NCBI GenBank assembly: GCA_003450815.1
Contig: DMES01000078.1
Span: forward strand, 22,329 to 86,328
Direction of reading: 5' to 3'
From: Elusimicrobiota bacterium
GTDB lineage: Bacteria; Elusimicrobiota; Elusimicrobia; Elusimicrobiales; UBA9959
DNA length: 64,000 bases
Under the pieces are notes generated by a model, which made no database searches, was not told the DNA's origin, and worked only from the letters and a program-made list of their open reading frames with translations. Below, in pieces: positions 41,644 to 50,180 of this stretch. The number at the start of each line of letters is the position of its first letter. Positions within the stretch are counted from its first letter, which is position 1. A program made the translations under genes and the position numbers.

Positions 41644-42165
41644 ATGAAATACAACCAAGTGCTTGAATGCCGGGAAGATTCCCGTGAGTTCCACTATCTT
41701 TTAATGCGGTTCGCCCGAACGGGATTCTATCTTCTAATGGCGGTGGGGATGATTATCTTTTGTATTGGAGCCGTGTATTTCTTGTGGGGATCCTTGGCGC
41801 TTGCATACGATGTTTTTGCGGGGCAGCAATATTCTGAATGGCCCGACATAGGAACTTTGCAAGCATTGGGGATGACAGTGGGCGCCATGTTGGTATTTTT
41901 TACAGGGATAACCTTGTTTTCAATTGGTGTGAGCGCAATCACTGGCTATCCTTATGACACTTACATGCCAACTACATTCGTACGGGTATGCCCTAAATGC
42001 GGCGAGCCGCTCACAAAAGATAACATGAATTATTTCTGCCCCAATAAAAAATGCCGGATATTTCTTCCGATGGGTGTAAAAGTGTTAGTCTTTCGCTGGT
42101 TGAGCAGGTTTGTAACGATATGGAACATAGCCTATATAATCATAGGCTGGGCGATCATTTTATAA
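41644..42165 (+). CDS. Membrane protein with zinc ribbon (173 aa)
   Basis: Unrecognised. Two hydrophobic helices at about 25-50 and 72-98, a cytoplasm- or periplasm-facing zinc ribbon (CPKCGEP, then CPNKKC), and a third helix at the C-terminus. Immediately follows the preceding gene, so they form an operon. It closes the accessory island, before a terminator. Confidence 0.65.
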   Translation: MKYNQVLECREDSREFHYLLMRFARTGFYLLMAVGMIIFCIGAVYFLWGSLALAYDVFAGQQYSEWPDIGTLQALGMTVGAMLVFFTGITLFSIGVSAITGYPYDTYMPTTFVRVCPKCGEPLTKDNMNYFCPNKKCRIFLPMGVKVLVFRWLSRFVTIWNIAYIIIGWAIIL

Positions 42166-42179
42166 GAAATCTTTTAAAT

Positions 42180-42215
42180 TAAAAAACCCGCAGTTAAAAA
42201 CTGCTGGCTTTTTAA
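42180..42215 (+). terminator. Terminator at the end of the accessory island
   Basis: Stem GCAGTT/AACTGC with loop AAA, followed by TGGCTTTTT. Confidence 0.65.
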
Positions 42216-42256
42216 CAGCTATTTCCCGGCGCCTCCTGAAATGATTAAATGTAGTG

Positions 42257-43069
42257 ATGCAATTTATTGAAACACACTGTCATTTGAACGACGAGGCCTT
42301 TAATCCGGACCGTGATGCCGTTATTGAAAAAAGCTTTAACAGAGGCATTTCAAAACTGGTGGAAATAGCGTGTTCGGCCAAAGAATGGGAGCCCGCTGGG
42401 GCTTTGTGCGCCAAATATCCCTCGCAAATTTACGCCTGCTTCGGCATACACCCGGGCTATAGCGAGGAGCTTTGTCCGGAGAACCTGGCAAAACTTGAGC
42501 AGCATCTGAAAAAAAGCGTTTCAAAAGGCCTTGGCGAAATAGGCTTGGACTATTATTGGGACGCCGGTAAAAAAGAGCAGCAGACGCTTTTATTGGAAGC
42601 CATGATAAGCTTGTCAAACCGGCTGGGCCTTGTTTCGGTGTTTCACGCCCGCAGCGGCAAAGACGCTAAAAATGACAGCGCCTACGCGGATCTTTCCGCC
42701 CTGCTTAAGAATAAATGGAATTATGCGCCCAAGGGCAAAAAATTCCGTGGCATACTGCACTGCTTTTCCGGAGTATGGGAAGACGCCGGGGCGGCCCTGG
42801 ATCTGGGGCTTGCACTCGGCGTGAACGGCACTTTTACTTACAAAAAAAATGATGAACTGCGGGAAATAGTTAAAAAAGCCGGCCTTGAGAACATAGTATT
42901 TGAAACCGATTGCCCGTATCTGCCGCCGCAAAGCGCGCGGGGCCTGCGCAACGATCCGTCTTATATACCGGAAATAGCCGCTGCCGCGGCCGGCTATCTG
43001 GGCGTTACAGTGGGAAAAGCCGCCGATGTCACCACCGGCAATGCCTATGAAATTTTCGGAGTCTTATAA
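42257..43069 (+). CDS. tatD: TatD family metal-dependent hydrolase
   Basis: TIM-barrel DNase-like hydrolase of 270 residues. Metal ligands are visible: ETHCHLND at the start, GIHPG, GEIGLDYYW with the Glu, VFHAR with a His, HCFSG, and FETDCPYLPP with the final Asp. Length is normal. A GTG lies one codon before the ATG; I use the ATG. The ribosome site is weak. Confidence 0.92.
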   Translation: MQFIETHCHLNDEAFNPDRDAVIEKSFNRGISKLVEIACSAKEWEPAGALCAKYPSQIYACFGIHPGYSEELCPENLAKLEQHLKKSVSKGLGEIGLDYYWDAGKKEQQTLLLEAMISLSNRLGLVSVFHARSGKDAKNDSAYADLSALLKNKWNYAPKGKKFRGILHCFSGVWEDAGAALDLGLALGVNGTFTYKKNDELREIVKKAGLENIVFETDCPYLPPQSARGLRNDPSYIPEIAAAAAGYLGVTVGKAADVTTGNAYEIFGVL

Positions 43070-43074
43070 CTGCA

Positions 43075-43172
43075 CAAGTAAGGCTATTAGGCTGAAGAAA
43101 GAATAGTCTGAAGGTAAAGAAACTAATAATTTGTGCCTAATTGCCCTTCAGCCTTCAGTCTTCAGCCTGATT
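43075..43172. repeat. Heptamer-phased region before metH
   Basis: CCTTCAG, CCTTCAG, TCTTCAG at 43145-43165 repeat with seven-base phase. AGGCTGAAGA at 43089 is the exact inverse of TCTTCAGCCT at 43159, so the region can form a long hairpin in the metH leader. No known riboswitch seen. Confidence 0.6.
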
Positions 43173-43186
43173 AGCTACGGAGTATT

Positions 43187-46100
43187 ATGAAAAACCTGAT
43201 GAAAGAGAGAATAATTATATTCGATGGCGCCACCGGCACCTATTTGCAGACAATGGGGCTTAAACCGGCCGATTACGGCAAGCCGGAATATGAAGGCTTG
43301 AACGAATACCTTTCAATTTCAAAACCTGAAGCAGTCATTCGCGTACACGAAGATTATTTGAAAGCCGGGGCCGATGTTATTGAAACCAACACTTTCGGTG
43401 ACAACTCGGCGGTGCTGGCGGAGTATGGCCTTGAGGGCTCGGTAAAAGAGCTTAATTCCGCCTCTGTGAAACTGGCGAAAGCAGCCGCGGCGAAATATTC
43501 AACGCCGGAAAAGCCCAGGTTTGTGGCCGGTTCCATAGGTCCAACCAACAAATCCCTTTTTGTGACCGGCGGAGTTACCTTTGATCAGATGCGCGACCTG
43601 TATAAAGAGCAGATAAGCGCTATGCTTGAGGCCGGAGTTGATATTCTGCTGCTTGAAACCGCCCACGACATAATGAACCTGAAGGCCGGCCTTGCCGCCG
43701 CGCGTCTGGCGCTGGGCGGTGACGCGGCCCGCGTGCCGGTTATGGCCTCTGTTACCATGGATGCGCTTGGGGCTATGTTGACCGGCCACAACTCCGAGGC
43801 GGTTTATTCGGCGCTCAGCCATTTTCCGCTTTCCGCACTGGGTTTTAACTGCGGCACCGGCCCTAAAAACATGGGCGCGCGGCTGGAAGCGCTTTCAAAA
43901 GTATCGCCGTTCCCGCTTTTCTGCATGCCTAACGCCGGCCTGCCGGACGAGAACGGAAGTTACACCCAGACGCCGGAGGAGTTCGCCGCGTTAATGCTTG
44001 GCTTCGCCAAAAAAGGCTGGCTTAATATCGCCGGCGGCTGCTGCGGCACGCTTCCTTGGCACATAAAGGCTTTAAGTGCGGCTCTTGAAGGTGTGAAACC
44101 GGGAGTGCGGCGCACGGAGCGTCCGTGGACGCTGTCCGGAGCTGAAGCGCTTTATTTTGAAGACATAGAACCGCCCGTTATGGCCGGCGAGCGGAATAAT
44201 TCTATCGGCTCAAAAAAATTCCGCGATACAGTGGCCGCCGGGCGCTGGGATGAAGCGGTTGAAATGGCCAGGGCACAGGTTAAGGCCGGCGCCCATGTTC
44301 TGGATGTATGCCTTTCAAACCCGGAGAGGAATGAAATAGAAGACATAAACACCTTTATTCCCATGCTGGTTAAGGCGGTGCGGGCGCCGCTTATGATAGA
44401 TACCACGGATGTAAAGGCGATGGAAACGGTTTTAAAATATGCCCCCGGGAAGATAATACTTAATTCCGTCAATTTTGAATTTGGCGAGGATAAACCCCGC
44501 CAGGTGGCCGGGCTTTGTAAAACCTACGGCGCAAAACTGGTGTTCGGTTGCATAGACGAGAACAAGGAAGAGGGGATGGCCCGCACGGCGCGGCATAAGG
44601 TCGCCATAGCGGGGCGCGCTTATAAGTTTTTAACCGGGACCTGCGGTCTGCCGGAAGAAGACATAATTTTTGATCCGCTGGTGTTTCCAGTGGGTGTCGG
44701 TCCCGAGTACGCGTCTACGGCTGATGAAACCATAAAGGCCGTGGCCGAAATTAAAAAGCGGTTCCCGAAAACACAAACCGTGCTTGGGGTGAGCAATGTT
44801 TCTTTCGGGCTGCCTCCAGCCGGCCGCGAAATACTTAATTCCGTTTTTCTCCATCATGCGGTGCGCGCGGGGCTTGGCGTTGCGATAGTGAATATCGAAA
44901 AACTTAAAAGATACTCTTCCATGTTGCCGGCGGAAAAGGCGTTAGCCGAAGACCTGATATTCGCCAGGAAAGCGGACGCCGCTTCGGTGTTCGCCGAATA
45001 TTTTAGAGGTGTTAAAAAGACCATCCAAGCCGATAGTAACAGCGTCGCCCTGCCTCCTGAAGAGGCACTTGCGGCTAAAATAAGCGATGGTTCAAAAGAA
45101 GGCGTGGAGGAGTTGGTTAATAAACTGCTTGAAAAATACGGCCCGCTCGAAATAATAAACGGCCCGGTGCTTAAGGCCATGGGTTCGGTGGGCAAAAAAT
45201 TCGCCGCAGGCGAGTTGATAGTTACCGAGGTGCTGCAAAGCGCCGAAGTCACAAAGAAAGCTGTAGCGGCAATGGAAAACGCGCTAAAAGCAGCAAAGGC
45301 GCCTCGGAAAGGGAAATTGCTTCTGGCCACGGTTAAAGGGGATGTGCACGATATAGGTAAGAACCTGGTCAATATTATTTTTGAGTCCAATGGCTTTGAA
45401 GTGCTGGATCTGGGGGTAAAAGTGCCCTCGGAAACTATTGTTGAGGCGGCGTTAAAGGGAAAGCCAGACTTTATAGGGCTCTCAGGGTTGTTGGTTCGTT
45501 CAACAGAGCAGATGTCCATAACCGCGCGCGAGCTTGCGCTGGCGGGTATCAATTGCCCGCTGCTTGTGGGGGGGGCCGCATTGACATTGAAGTATACGGA
45601 GAACAATATAGCGCCGGTGTATAAGGGGCCGGTGTTTTACTCCCAGGATGCCATGAGCGGACTAAATTACGCGCTGGGAGGCGGGGGTACAAGTCACAAG
45701 TCACAGGTCACAAGTCACAAGCCAGAGGGAACAGGTCACAGGTCACAGGTCACAAGTCACAAGTTAGAAGCTGAGGTTTTACCAATTAATACTTCAGCCT
45801 TATCTCCCGATGACATTCCGTTTCCTGTGGATTTGGAAAAGCATGTTTTGAAAGATTTTGCTCTGGGTGCGCTTTTTGAGAACCTTAACTATGACCTGTT
45901 TAATCTGCGGTTCCTTAAACTTAAAAAAACAGACATAAAAAAGGTTGAGGATGTTAAAAAGCAGGTTGAGGAACTGAAGGCTGAAATAATTTCAAGGAAA
46001 TTGCTTAAAGCGCGCGGGGTTTACCGCTTTTTCCCTGTAAAAAGTTCGGGTGATCTTGTTTATGTTTATCAGTCCGGCTCCAATGATAAAATAGAAACTC

Positions 46101-46579
46101 TCTGTTTCCAAAGGCAGGCCGCCGGAGAAAAGCTTTCAATACCGGATTTCATTTCGCCTGAAGGCTCAAAAACGGACCATATGGCGTTTTTTGCCGTAAC
46201 CTGCGGTGAAGGCGTGATGGAGCTTTCAAAAAAGGAGCGGGAGAGCGGCAACTACCTGCGGTCCTACATGATAGAGGCCCTGGCGTTGACGTTGGCCGAA
46301 GCTTTTGCGGAGACGGTTCACGCCATGATAAGAAAAGACTGGGGTTTCGCCGACAAAGAGCGTGTTTTACCGCTGCATTTAGCAGAATACCGTGGCAAGC
46401 GCTATAGCTTCGGCTACCCGTCCTGCCCGGACCTGGCGGGGCAGAAAAAACTTTTTAAATTACTTGAACCAGAATCAGAGATAAACCTGAAGCTTACGGA
46501 TAATCTGATGATGGACCCAGAAGCCTCGGTATCAGGTTTCGTCCTTCATAACCCCAAAGCGGTATATTTCAACATTTAA
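43187..46579 (+). CDS. metH: Cobalamin-dependent methionine synthase MetH
   Basis: Transfers a methyl group from methyltetrahydrofolate to homocysteine through cobalamin. The 1130 residues hold, in order: homocysteine domain (1-300, zinc Cys in FNCGTG and GGCCGT near 285), pterin-binding domain (about 320-600), cobalamin cap and B12 domain (about 640-830, DVHDIGKNLV with the cobalt-ligand His near 722), and the reactivation AdoMet domain (about 870-1130, RGVYRFFPV). Between the last two lies a low-complexity linker (about 836-863) written by a heptamer array. Start ATG with CGGAGT nearby. Confidence 0.96.
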   Translation: MKNLMKERIIIFDGATGTYLQTMGLKPADYGKPEYEGLNEYLSISKPEAVIRVHEDYLKAGADVIETNTFGDNSAVLAEYGLEGSVKELNSASVKLAKAAAAKYSTPEKPRFVAGSIGPTNKSLFVTGGVTFDQMRDLYKEQISAMLEAGVDILLLETAHDIMNLKAGLAAARLALGGDAARVPVMASVTMDALGAMLTGHNSEAVYSALSHFPLSALGFNCGTGPKNMGARLEALSKVSPFPLFCMPNAGLPDENGSYTQTPEEFAALMLGFAKKGWLNIAGGCCGTLPWHIKALSAALEGVKPGVRRTERPWTLSGAEALYFEDIEPPVMAGERNNSIGSKKFRDTVAAGRWDEAVEMARAQVKAGAHVLDVCLSNPERNEIEDINTFIPMLVKAVRAPLMIDTTDVKAMETVLKYAPGKIILNSVNFEFGEDKPRQVAGLCKTYGAKLVFGCIDENKEEGMARTARHKVAIAGRAYKFLTGTCGLPEEDIIFDPLVFPVGVGPEYASTADETIKAVAEIKKRFPKTQTVLGVSNVSFGLPPAGREILNSVFLHHAVRAGLGVAIVNIEKLKRYSSMLPAEKALAEDLIFARKADAASVFAEYFRGVKKTIQADSNSVALPPEEALAAKISDGSKEGVEELVNKLLEKYGPLEIINGPVLKAMGSVGKKFAAGELIVTEVLQSAEVTKKAVAAMENALKAAKAPRKGKLLLATVKGDVHDIGKNLVNIIFESNGFEVLDLGVKVPSETIVEAALKGKPDFIGLSGLLVRSTEQMSITARELALAGINCPLLVGGAALTLKYTENNIAPVYKGPVFYSQDAMSGLNYALGGGGTSHKSQVTSHKPEGTGHRSQVTSHKLEAEVLPINTSALSPDDIPFPVDLEKHVLKDFALGALFENLNYDLFNLRFLKLKKTDIKKVEDVKKQVEELKAEIISRKLLKARGVYRFFPVKSSGDLVYVYQSGSNDKIETLCFQRQAAGEKLSIPDFISPEGSKTDHMAFFAVTCGEGVMELSKKERESGNYLRSYMIEALALTLAEAFAETVHAMIRKDWGFADKERVLPLHLAEYRGKRYSFGYPSCPDLAGQKKLFKLLEPESEINLKLTDNLMMDPEASVSGFVLHNPKAVYFNI
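45693..45776 (+). repeat. Heptamer array translated inside metH (12 units, 84 bp)
   Basis: Words GTCACAA and GTCACAG alternate with GCCAGAG and GGAACAG and end GTTAGAA, GCTGAGG. The array is in frame, 28 codons, giving a Ser/His/Lys/Gln/Val/Thr linker. The terminal words match those at 26836-26856. Confidence 0.85.
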
Positions 46580-46592
46580 CGAAAAGGCAGCG

Positions 46593-46613
46593 AAAAGGCA
46601 GCAGGAGCCTTTT
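46593..46613. repeat. REP hairpin
   Basis: Arms AAAAGGC and GCCTTTT, loop AGCAGGA. An additional partial left arm lies just before it (46582-46590). Confidence 0.85.
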
Positions 46614-46695
46614 GGGTTTTAATCCTGTATAAGCGTACATCTCATAGGTAAAAAACAACGCGACAGACCGTTGTCGCGGTCGTCTGCTATACTTG

Positions 46696-46716
46696 AAAAG
46701 GCAGCAGGAGCCTTTT
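46696..46716. repeat. REP hairpin directly before the transposase gene
   Basis: Identical to the copy at 46593. It ends 4 bp before the GGGAGG ribosome site of the transposase. Confidence 0.85.
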
Positions 46717-46729
46717 GAAGGGAGGAATT

Positions 46730-47371
46730 ATGCCTACGCCGTTGAGAATCGCTTACCCGGGTGCGGTTTATCATGTGATAAGCCGTGGGAATGACAGGAC
46801 TGATATTTTTAGAGATGATGCGGATAGAAAGTGTTATCTGGATTTGCTTTGCGGCGCCGTATCAGCATATAAATTGAAAATTTACGCTTATGTGCTTATG
46901 TCAAATCATGTGCATCTGTTTCTTAAAACACTTTTACCGAATATCAGTGAGGCTATGTATAGGATTAATTTAGACTATACGGTATACTTCAACCATAAAC
47001 ATGGGAAGACAGGTCATCTTTTTGAGACGCGATTTAAAGGTAAGATTGTTCAAGAAGACCGCTATTTCCTGTCATTGCTGCGTTATATACACTTAAACCC
47101 TGTGAAAGCCGGCATAGTTTCCAGCCCTGAAAAATACGAATGGAGCAGTCATCGCGGGTATTTATCAGGCAGTGATAGGATTATAGGCAATCCAACCGGC
47201 ACGCTTATGTTTTTTAGTGAAAATCCGTTTTCGGCTAAAAATGCTTATATGGATTTTTTAGGGCAAACAGTTCCTGAAAAGGAATGGGAAATGCTGGACA
47301 GAGAACGTAATGGTATCTTGGGAGACCTCCAATTTCGCCAATCCCTTAAAAAGGCAGCAGGAGCCTTTTAA
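46730..47371 (+). CDS. REP-associated tyrosine transposase (RAYT, Y1 family)
   Basis: The 213-residue protein belongs to the IS200-like Y1 transposases domesticated with REP sequences: N-terminal IAYPGAVYHVISRGND, HVH metal motif (residues 60-62) in SNHVHLFLKT, and RYIHLNPVKAGI with the candidate catalytic Tyr (119). The ATG has GGGAGGAATT upstream. The last codons, KAAGAF and stop, are written by a REP hairpin. Four REP copies lie within 250 bp of the gene, the expected substrate arrangement. Confidence 0.9.
   Translation: MPTPLRIAYPGAVYHVISRGNDRTDIFRDDADRKCYLDLLCGAVSAYKLKIYAYVLMSNHVHLFLKTLLPNISEAMYRINLDYTVYFNHKHGKTGHLFETRFKGKIVQEDRYFLSLLRYIHLNPVKAGIVSSPEKYEWSSHRGYLSGSDRIIGNPTGTLMFFSENPFSAKNAYMDFLGQTVPEKEWEMLDRERNGILGDLQFRQSLKKAAGAF
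47349..47369. repeat. REP hairpin forming the 3' end of the transposase gene
   Basis: Same arms and loop; the coding frame stops at TAA using the last T of the right arm. Confidence 0.85.
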
Positions 47372-47414
47372 AAAAGCAGTGGTTCATTGGAGAAACAGCT
47401 GAAAAATGGGTTGA

Positions 47415-47435
47415 AAAAGGCGGCAGGAGCCTTTT
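47415..47435. repeat. REP hairpin variant, pairs with the 47349 copy
   Basis: Loop CGGCAGGA-type variant. Together with the 47349 copy and the 45-nt spacer, it forms a two-hairpin unit repeated at 61947-62035. Confidence 0.8.
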
Positions 47436-47456
47436 TCTGGAGCTTTTTCTTACGGA

Positions 47457-47996
47457 TTACTTCATTATTTCTATTCTGCCTATGGAGGGTTGGGGGACCA
47501 GGGCTTTTGAAATTGAGCTTACGCCTTCACCCACATAAAGCGCGGCTACCAGCACAACGCCAGACAACAGTATTCCCACCGCCAGATTGCCTTTCTGGAG
47601 TTCTTTTCCGGCCTGCAGGTTTTTGTCCAGTCTGCCGAAAAGCCGCAGTGTTACGGAGATGGTTATTACGGCGAGCAGCATGGAGATGCCAAGGTGAGCA
47701 AGGCATAGCAGAGCAAGCTTCCAAAGACCGAACGGACTTTCGCCGGGTGCGGAAATATACAGGCGGAACATGCTGACCACGGCGCCCAGTCCCTTCTGCA
47801 ATATCATGGAGGCGGCAAACAGTATCGCGGCCATCAGCGTGCCCACCGCAACATTGCCTTTCTTTATTTCGTCTTCCATGTTGAAATCCGGGTTTGCCCG
47901 TATAAATATCTTGTAGGTCAGGGCTATTATCACACCGGACATAACCACCGCGAGCGTGAATTCAAACAGGCTGACGATCATTCGTGTATTGAACAT
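47457..47996 (-). CDS. DUF350 domain membrane protein
   Basis: The 179-residue inner-membrane protein has two DUF350 repeats, each with an amphipathic step and two helices: EIKKGNVAVGTLMAAILFA and ELQKGNLAVGILLSGVVLV. DUF350 proteins are found next to transglutaminase-like or potassium-channel-type genes and their function is unknown. A transglutaminase-like gene lies 80 bp upstream on the same strand, a pairing known elsewhere. Confidence 0.85.
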   Translation of the reverse strand: MFNTRMIVSLFEFTLAVVMSGVIIALTYKIFIRANPDFNMEDEIKKGNVAVGTLMAAILFAASMILQKGLGAVVSMFRLYISAPGESPFGLWKLALLCLAHLGISMLLAVITISVTLRLFGRLDKNLQAGKELQKGNLAVGILLSGVVLVAALYVGEGVSSISKALVPQPSIGRIEIMK

Positions 47997-48075
47997 TATT
48001 CCTCCAGCTGCATTAAGTGCGCGTAAATAATTTCTGCCATATTAACATTAATTTCTGGTTCCCTAATTCGTGTCA

Positions 48076-49122
48076 TTAGAAGAACGGCTCTATCTTGTAG
48101 CCCTCCGCTCCTTGCAGAAGCGCGGCGGTGTTTCTTCCAACAGTTCCGGGTTCAAGCCATGCGGGCCCAGCCGGTTCTATCAGCACATACTCAAGTCCGT
48201 TATAATTTACAAACGTGTCTCCCTTGGCGGGTATCCTTCGTATGGCCATCAGGTAGTGTCCAGGCACTGCTACTCCCACCAGCCGCATCCCGCTCCAATT
48301 GCCCAGTATTGAAGCCGCCAGCGCCGTTTTGGTGTCGCAGTCACCCCAACCGTTAAGTAAAGCCCTGGCCGGCGGCAGTAAGCCGCCGGTGTGCCTGCCG
48401 CCTTCCATCATCGGCGGTATTTTATAACGGATGGCCGTCTGAACCATTGAGAGGACCGCTCCAACAGTTTCCTCCGGGCCGTATTCTTTGTCAGTGGAAA
48501 TTTTTTGAAAAGCCAGTGCAAGAGGCTTCAGGAAAGGAAGGTTGCTCTTTACAACGCCTGGAATGTCACATACAACCATATTGCCGGGCTGAAGCGTGAA
48601 ACCGCGTGAGCGAAAAAGTTCCTTAAGCCGGACATCGTATTCCCAGTCTACGGCTGCCAGAGCTTTATTGCCGTCGGCCTTACTGCCTTTCTTCAGGGCT
48701 TTTGCCCATTCCTTCTGCCGGGTGGCATTCTGCCATTTGTTCAGATTTGAAAGTTCTGTGTCGGAATAACCATAGCCGGTTAGGTAGCTGCCGTAGTCCC
48801 TGTCGGTCATTGTAAAAGAAATGGTAAGTTTGTCTTTATTGAAGTTGAGGAAATTATACCTGGCTTCCAGTATTCCGTTCTCGTGCCGTATCCTCTGTGC
48901 TGTGCCTTTTTCCTCCCTGTTTTGCCTTGGCGCTTCTTCGTATGCCGCCTCCTCATCACCCTCTTCCTCCTCGTCATCTTCGGCGGCCTGAAACCTGGGC
49001 AGATCGCGTCCTACCGGGTAAATTACAAGCTTGCTCTCCCATTGCCAGGAGAGATAACCGGCCAGGGTGAACAAACCGGCCGTCAGGAGGGAAAACAGGG
49101 CAAAGACGCGATGGCTTTTCAT
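48076..49122 (-). CDS. Transglutaminase-like protein, membrane-anchored
   Basis: The 348-residue protein has one N-terminal membrane helix (about 7-25) and a very acidic linker (EDDEEEEGDEEAAYEE). The C-terminal transglutaminase-like domain shows the Cys in GWGDCDTKTALAASIL (about 261), the His in VPGHYLMAI and the acidic YVLIEPAGP, a full catalytic triad. The start at ATG 49122 is used; an in-frame upstream start adds 12 residues without a ribosome site. It is probably periplasmic and works on the envelope, perhaps with the DUF350 protein. Confidence 0.75.
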   Translation of the reverse strand: MKSHRVFALFSLLTAGLFTLAGYLSWQWESKLVIYPVGRDLPRFQAAEDDEEEEGDEEAAYEEAPRQNREEKGTAQRIRHENGILEARYNFLNFNKDKLTISFTMTDRDYGSYLTGYGYSDTELSNLNKWQNATRQKEWAKALKKGSKADGNKALAAVDWEYDVRLKELFRSRGFTLQPGNMVVCDIPGVVKSNLPFLKPLALAFQKISTDKEYGPEETVGAVLSMVQTAIRYKIPPMMEGGRHTGGLLPPARALLNGWGDCDTKTALAASILGNWSGMRLVGVAVPGHYLMAIRRIPAKGDTFVNYNGLEYVLIEPAGPAWLEPGTVGRNTAALLQGAEGYKIEPFF

Positions 49123-49222
49123 CAAGTTATAAATTATATCAATTGCAGCCGGAGTCATAAAGGGGGCGTCATTATGGGCGATTCAGATGGTTTTTACGGA
49201 ATTCCGGTGATTTCGGGTAGAG
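49123..49222. other. Divergent intergenic segment
   Basis: No gene, RNA or repeat recognised; it separates the transglutaminase-like gene from the leader RNA promoter. Confidence 0.5.
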
Positions 49223-49252
49223 TTGACAGGCTTATAAATCTTTTGCGATAAT
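49223..49252 (+). promoter_or_regulatory. Sigma-70 promoter of the barrel protein leader
   Basis: TTGACA at 49223-49228 and GATAAT at 49247-49252, spacing 18. Predicted transcript starts near 49259. Confidence 0.8.
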
Positions 49253-49254
49253 AG

Positions 49255-49445
49255 TATTGCTCTGTAGAGGAGGCTCCCTGCAAAGGAGACCGTCAACCCC
49301 GGCGTAAAGGGGGAACGGAGCGCCGGTTTGTGAAGGCGCTTCTTCTTCGGGACCGCAAGGTCCCAACAGCCGTAGGCCCCGAAAGGGCCCGTAGCTAAGC
49401 CCCGGAAACGGGGGCTTACGACAAAACAAGGAGGAGTGTACAATA
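49255..49445 (+). ncRNA. Structured 5' leader RNA of the barrel protein gene (about 186 nt)
   Basis: Contains several GNRA-capped or tight hairpins in a row: CTCC/GGAG near 49274, CCGGCG/CGCCGG from 49319 region with a loop containing AAAGG, GGGACC-GCAA-GGTCCC near 49350, GGCCC-CGAA-AGGGCC near 49376, and AGCCCC-GGAAAC-GGGGGCT near 49397. It ends in GGAGGAG 7 nt before the ATG. Density and regularity exceed chance. No known riboswitch class recognised; could be a riboswitch, RNA thermometer or leader of an abundant envelope protein. Confidence 0.6.
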
Positions 49446-50018
49446 ATGAAAAGAATAATAATAGCGCTTATGGTTCTGAGTGCGTTTGGAACCTCTGTGT
49501 TCGCGGGTGAGATGAAGAAAGAGGGCAGCGTTGGAATAGGTTATGTGATGCCTACCGGTGATGTTGCGGAGCTTGCGAAGGGCGGTCTGGGTTTCGGCCT
49601 TGAATACGAGGGTTACAAAATTAACGATATGTTTACGATTGGCGCCGGCCTTTTCATAACCAGCGGTAAAGGAAAAAGTGATGCCAAGGTTGCCGGGGTT
49701 ACTGTCGATTACTCCGCCTACACCTTCTCCACATGGGGTTTAACGCCGTTTATTAAAACCGAAAAAGCGATAGACCTTGCTGGAAAAAAAGCCAATCTTT
49801 ACGGCTTGGTCGGACTGGGTTTTTACAACACAAAAACCGAGTGCGGAGGCCTTTCCGCAAGTGCGACCAACATAGGTTTCAATATAGGTGGCGGAGTTAT
49901 GCTTCCGCTTGCGGATAAAATGCAGCTTGGCTTCGACCTGAAGTATCATACCGTATCAGAATCGGGTTCCTCCTGGGCATACCTGGTTCCGGCCGTAAAG
50001 TTCACCTACAGCTTCTAA
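49446..50018 (+). CDS. Outer-membrane beta-barrel protein, OmpA/porin-like
   Basis: The 190-residue protein has a signal peptide (about 1-20, cleaved after FAG). The rest is a run of alternating strands with aromatic girdles (GFGLEYEGY, WGLTPFIK, LYGLVGLGFYN, LVPAVKFTYSF), with a C-terminal Phe, the usual outer-membrane insertion signal. Probably 8 strands. It is preceded by a long structured leader with a consensus promoter, and followed by a strong terminator, so it is an abundant, singly transcribed gene. Confidence 0.85.
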   Translation: MKRIIIALMVLSAFGTSVFAGEMKKEGSVGIGYVMPTGDVAELAKGGLGFGLEYEGYKINDMFTIGAGLFITSGKGKSDAKVAGVTVDYSAYTFSTWGLTPFIKTEKAIDLAGKKANLYGLVGLGFYNTKTECGGLSASATNIGFNIGGGVMLPLADKMQLGFDLKYHTVSESGSSWAYLVPAVKFTYSF

Positions 50019-50041
50019 TAAACGCTGTCATAAGATATAAA

Positions 50042-50077
50042 AAAACTGCCACCAAATTTTTGGTGGCGGTTTTTTTA
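50042..50077 (+). terminator. Rho-independent terminator after the barrel gene
   Basis: Stem GCCACCAAA/TTTGGTGGC with short loop and TTTTTTT after it. Confidence 0.9.
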
Positions 50078-50180
50078 TGGGCCAAAAGGTTTCACCACCC
50101 TGGGACTAAAGACTCTATTCGTAACCTTGGCTGGCGTGATATCATTTAGGTGTCCTTACTAAAGAGAAACGGAGGTTCCT

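Noticed and set aside
45693..45776. CRISPR-like array in metH
   Set aside because: Seven-base units without spacers, translated in frame; no cas genes in the window.
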